DNA from: Mesorhabditis belari
Taxonomy: Eukaryota > Nematoda > Chromadorea > Rhabditida > Rhabditidae
Assembly: GCA_958450365.1 (NCBI GenBank)
Contig: CAUEEP010000700.1
Location: 1 to 64,000 of the forward strand
Direction: 5' to 3'
Length of the DNA: 64,000 nt
Below, piece by piece: positions 63,590 through 64,000 of the stretch; within the stretch, counting starts at the first letter, position 1; every line of letters begins with the position of its first letter. The translations under genes were made by a program, and so were the position numbers. A model generated the notes under the pieces. It made no database searches. It was not told the DNA's origin and saw only the letters and a list, made by a program, of their open reading frames with translations.

Positions 63590-63689
63590 TTTGTGCATCC
63601 CCTTGACGGGGATGCGTTCCAAAATTTTATCAAGACACTTTTACAAGGTCTTGGGGTTAATGCTAACCTCAAACTTGGGTAATTAAACC
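63590..63689 (-). ncRNA. SL1: SL1 RNA gene, unit 23
   Basis: CACTTTTACAAGG variant, as in units 19 and 21. Confidence 0.95.
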
Positions 63690-63816
63690 GAAGTGGGAGA
63701 TCTCTGTCGCGCTATGTGTAGAGGTCGTAGGCCAGTAGCCGCTTTTTCCTACGAGACACACAAAAGGTGCACACAGTCGCGTCGTCTCGCGTCTCTTCGG
63801 TGATAAAGGATAGCTT

Positions 63817-63847
<31 letters not shown>

Positions 63848-63914
63848 CCTTTCTTTCCTTTCTTTCGTTTCTTTCCTTTCAACTATTTCAACCGTCTTTC
63901 ACCGCCCAGCACTC

Positions 63915-64000
63915 GCTTACGACCATACCACGTTGAAAACACGGCATCCCGTCCGATCTGCCAAGTTAAGCAACGTTGGGCTCGGTTAGTACTTGGATCG
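63915..64000 (+). rRNA. 5S rRNA gene, unit 23 (cut by window end)
   Basis: First 86 nt, consensus. Confidence 0.95.

Larger units (their letters stand above)
1..64000. repeat. Tandem array of 5S rRNA / U2 snRNA / SL1 RNA genes, interrupted by retrotransposons
   Basis: The whole window is built from a unit of about 1,523 bp (the spacing between 5S starts is 1508-1529 bp where no insertion intervenes). Order along the + strand: SL1 (-), about 222 bp with a CTTT-rich polypyrimidine tract, 5S (+), about 115 bp, U2 (-), about 770 bp spacer, next SL1 (-). 5S and SL1 are opposed, as in Caenorhabditis. Units are near-identical, so the array is being homogenised. Units with insertions are 1.0-4.4 kb longer. 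Units 1-3 carry the most single-base differences. Confidence 0.97.

Noticed and set aside
1..64000. CRISPR-like array
   Set aside because: Units are 1.5 kb RNA gene repeats, not short repeats with unique spacers, and the genome is eukaryotic.

Overview
The window is nuclear DNA from a nematode. It is a tandem array with a unit of about 1,523 bp. Each unit carries a 5S rRNA gene on the + strand, a U2 snRNA gene on the - strand and an SL1 spliced-leader RNA gene on the - strand. The organism call rests on the canonical nematode SL1 exon, a GT donor directly after it, the SL-type Sm site, and the opposed 5S/SL1 arrangement known from Caenorhabditis. The species cannot be named from the sequence. 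I count 21 full 5S genes plus two partial ones, 20 SL1 genes, and 22 U2 loci. Twelve U2 loci are uninterrupted (one of these is degenerate) and ten are interrupted.

All ten interrupted U2 genes are broken at the same bond, between nt 37 and 38, directly after the branch-site recognition element GUAGUA. The insertions are non-LTR retrotransposons lying in the same sense as U2. Where the 5' end is intact, a 20-bp target duplication (U2 nt 38-57) flanks the element. The large ORFs encode N-terminal zinc fingers, a reverse transcriptase (YADD), a C-terminal CCHC knuckle and a restriction-like endonuclease. This is the R2/NeSL/Utopia architecture, and U2 targeting is the defining trait of the published Utopia lineage. 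There are three autonomous-type families: A (three copies), B (three copies) and C (two copies). Four non-autonomous D elements and one composite fragment, E, are also present. Only A3 (54383-58890) keeps a full, unbroken ORF. B3 and C2 keep intact RT-endonuclease ORFs but lack the zinc fingers.

Layout: 1-10294 holds clean array units 1-7, the first three of which are the most irregular. 10295-19215 holds two copies of a 5,482-bp duplication carrying A1 and A2. 19738-23316 is B1, truncated into a 5S gene. 23317-37611 holds array units with D1, D2 and D3. 37612-40379 is C1, followed by two units. 43496-47906 is full-length B2. 49451-52561 is C2, truncated into the SL1 flank. 53319-62018 is a head-to-tail stack of three elements (D4, A3, B3) in one U2 gene, followed by E. 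From 62760 the array resumes.

The main unexplained signals are these. (1) A covarying RNA hairpin overlaps a copy of the U2 target/element boundary. It lies inside the ORF of families A and B and inside the D elements. (2) Chimeric junctions recur at or within 3 nt of U2 +1, as expected if element RNAs are transcribed from the U2 start site. (3) Stacked insertions show that U2 nt 1-57 is enough to be targeted again. The elements probably live off the U2 transcription unit, and they remove neighbouring SL1 and 5S genes when they insert imperfectly.
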